NCBI GenBank assembly: GCA_003724275.1
Contig: RHFA01000160.1
Location: 1 to 22,497, forward strand
Source: Thaumarchaeota archaeon S13
GTDB taxonomy: Archaea; Thermoproteota; Nitrososphaeria; Nitrososphaerales; Nitrosopumilaceae
DNA: 22,497 bases
Direction: 5' to 3'
Numbering within the stretch: position 1 is the stretch's first letter; every line of letters begins with the position of its first letter. The notes beneath the pieces were generated by a model. It searched no databases and had not been told where the DNA came from. It saw nothing but the letters and a program-made list of their open reading frames with translations. This document shows, in pieces, positions 22,415-22,497 of this stretch. The position numbers were made by a program, and so were the translations under genes.

Positions 22415-22441
22415 TGGGCCACGCTCGCAGGCGCGCGCGCC

Positions 22442-22497
22442 CTAGCCCCACCCAAGGTTCCGCCCTAGCAGCCCATAGAGCTCGGCGTTGGGGCCGC
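22442..22497 (-). CDS. C-terminal end of a minus-strand gene, cut by the window edge
   Basis: Reading minus from the right edge, an open frame ends in TAG at 22442-22444. The last residues are GPNAELYGLLGRNLGWG. The frame ends 57 nt before the NAD kinase start, just upstream of its TATA box, which is where a neighbouring gene would end. It is too short to name, and the only support is position and sensible amino-acid content. Confidence 0.45.
   Translation of the reverse strand, partial: GPNAELYGLLGRNLGWG

Overview
The window looks like chromosomal DNA of a G+C-rich ammonia-oxidiser-type archaeon (Thaumarchaeota/Nitrososphaeria, most like the Cenarchaeum group of sponge symbionts). The archaeal identity rests on the gene set: ribosomal protein S8e, SRP19, Gar1, transcription factor B, an archaeal P1/L12 stalk protein, Tsr3 and archaeal-style HemA. 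It also rests on promoter layout. Nearly every transcription unit has a TATA-like box centred about 26-30 nt upstream of its start codon, which implies leaderless mRNAs that often begin with GTG or TTG. The closer taxonomic placement is inference.

Region 1-3600 (minus strand): a small zinc-ribbon gene, then one 1087-codon frame that joins a complete M3-family oligoendopeptidase to an AAA/ABC-type ATPase, then the start of another gene that leaves the window. The last ~1.4 kb is strikingly A+T-rich compared with everything else and looks acquired. Region 3.7-6.9 kb (minus): a tetrapyrrole operon of precorrin-2 dehydrogenase, hemA, hemB and a 100-codon hypothetical gene, tightly packed with overlaps. 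Region 7.0-10.2 kb (plus): information-processing genes rps8e, srp19, gar1 and tfb, then sufC. Gar1 carries a long repeat-built Ser/Arg tail that archaeal Gar1 normally lacks.

Region 10.3-12.6 kb (plus) is a looser accessory segment: an orphan DNA methyltransferase, a 0.57-kb non-coding stretch and a two-gene unit (a 73-aa hydrophilic protein and a 198-aa three-helix membrane protein). A second 0.4-kb non-coding stretch follows. Region 13.0-15.2 kb (plus): a chlorite-dismutase/coproheme-decarboxylase family gene, a DUF1802 gene and an aldo/keto reductase, nearly abutting. Region 15.3-19.6 kb (minus): rpl12, tsr3 and a 1095-aa secreted protein with a His-rich N-terminus, a lamin-tail-like domain and about six Ig-like repeats. 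Region 19.7-22.5 kb: pyrG with a possible 20-codon leader ORF, a convergent NAD kinase fused to a winged-helix domain and sharing the CTAG stop with pyrG, and the last 17 codons of a further minus-strand gene.

Functionally, the hem operon and the Cld-family gene fit one theme (tetrapyrrole and heme supply). The S8e-SRP19-Gar1-TFB block and Tsr3 serve ribosome biogenesis and transcription. The ATPase island and the accessory segment are the least explained parts.
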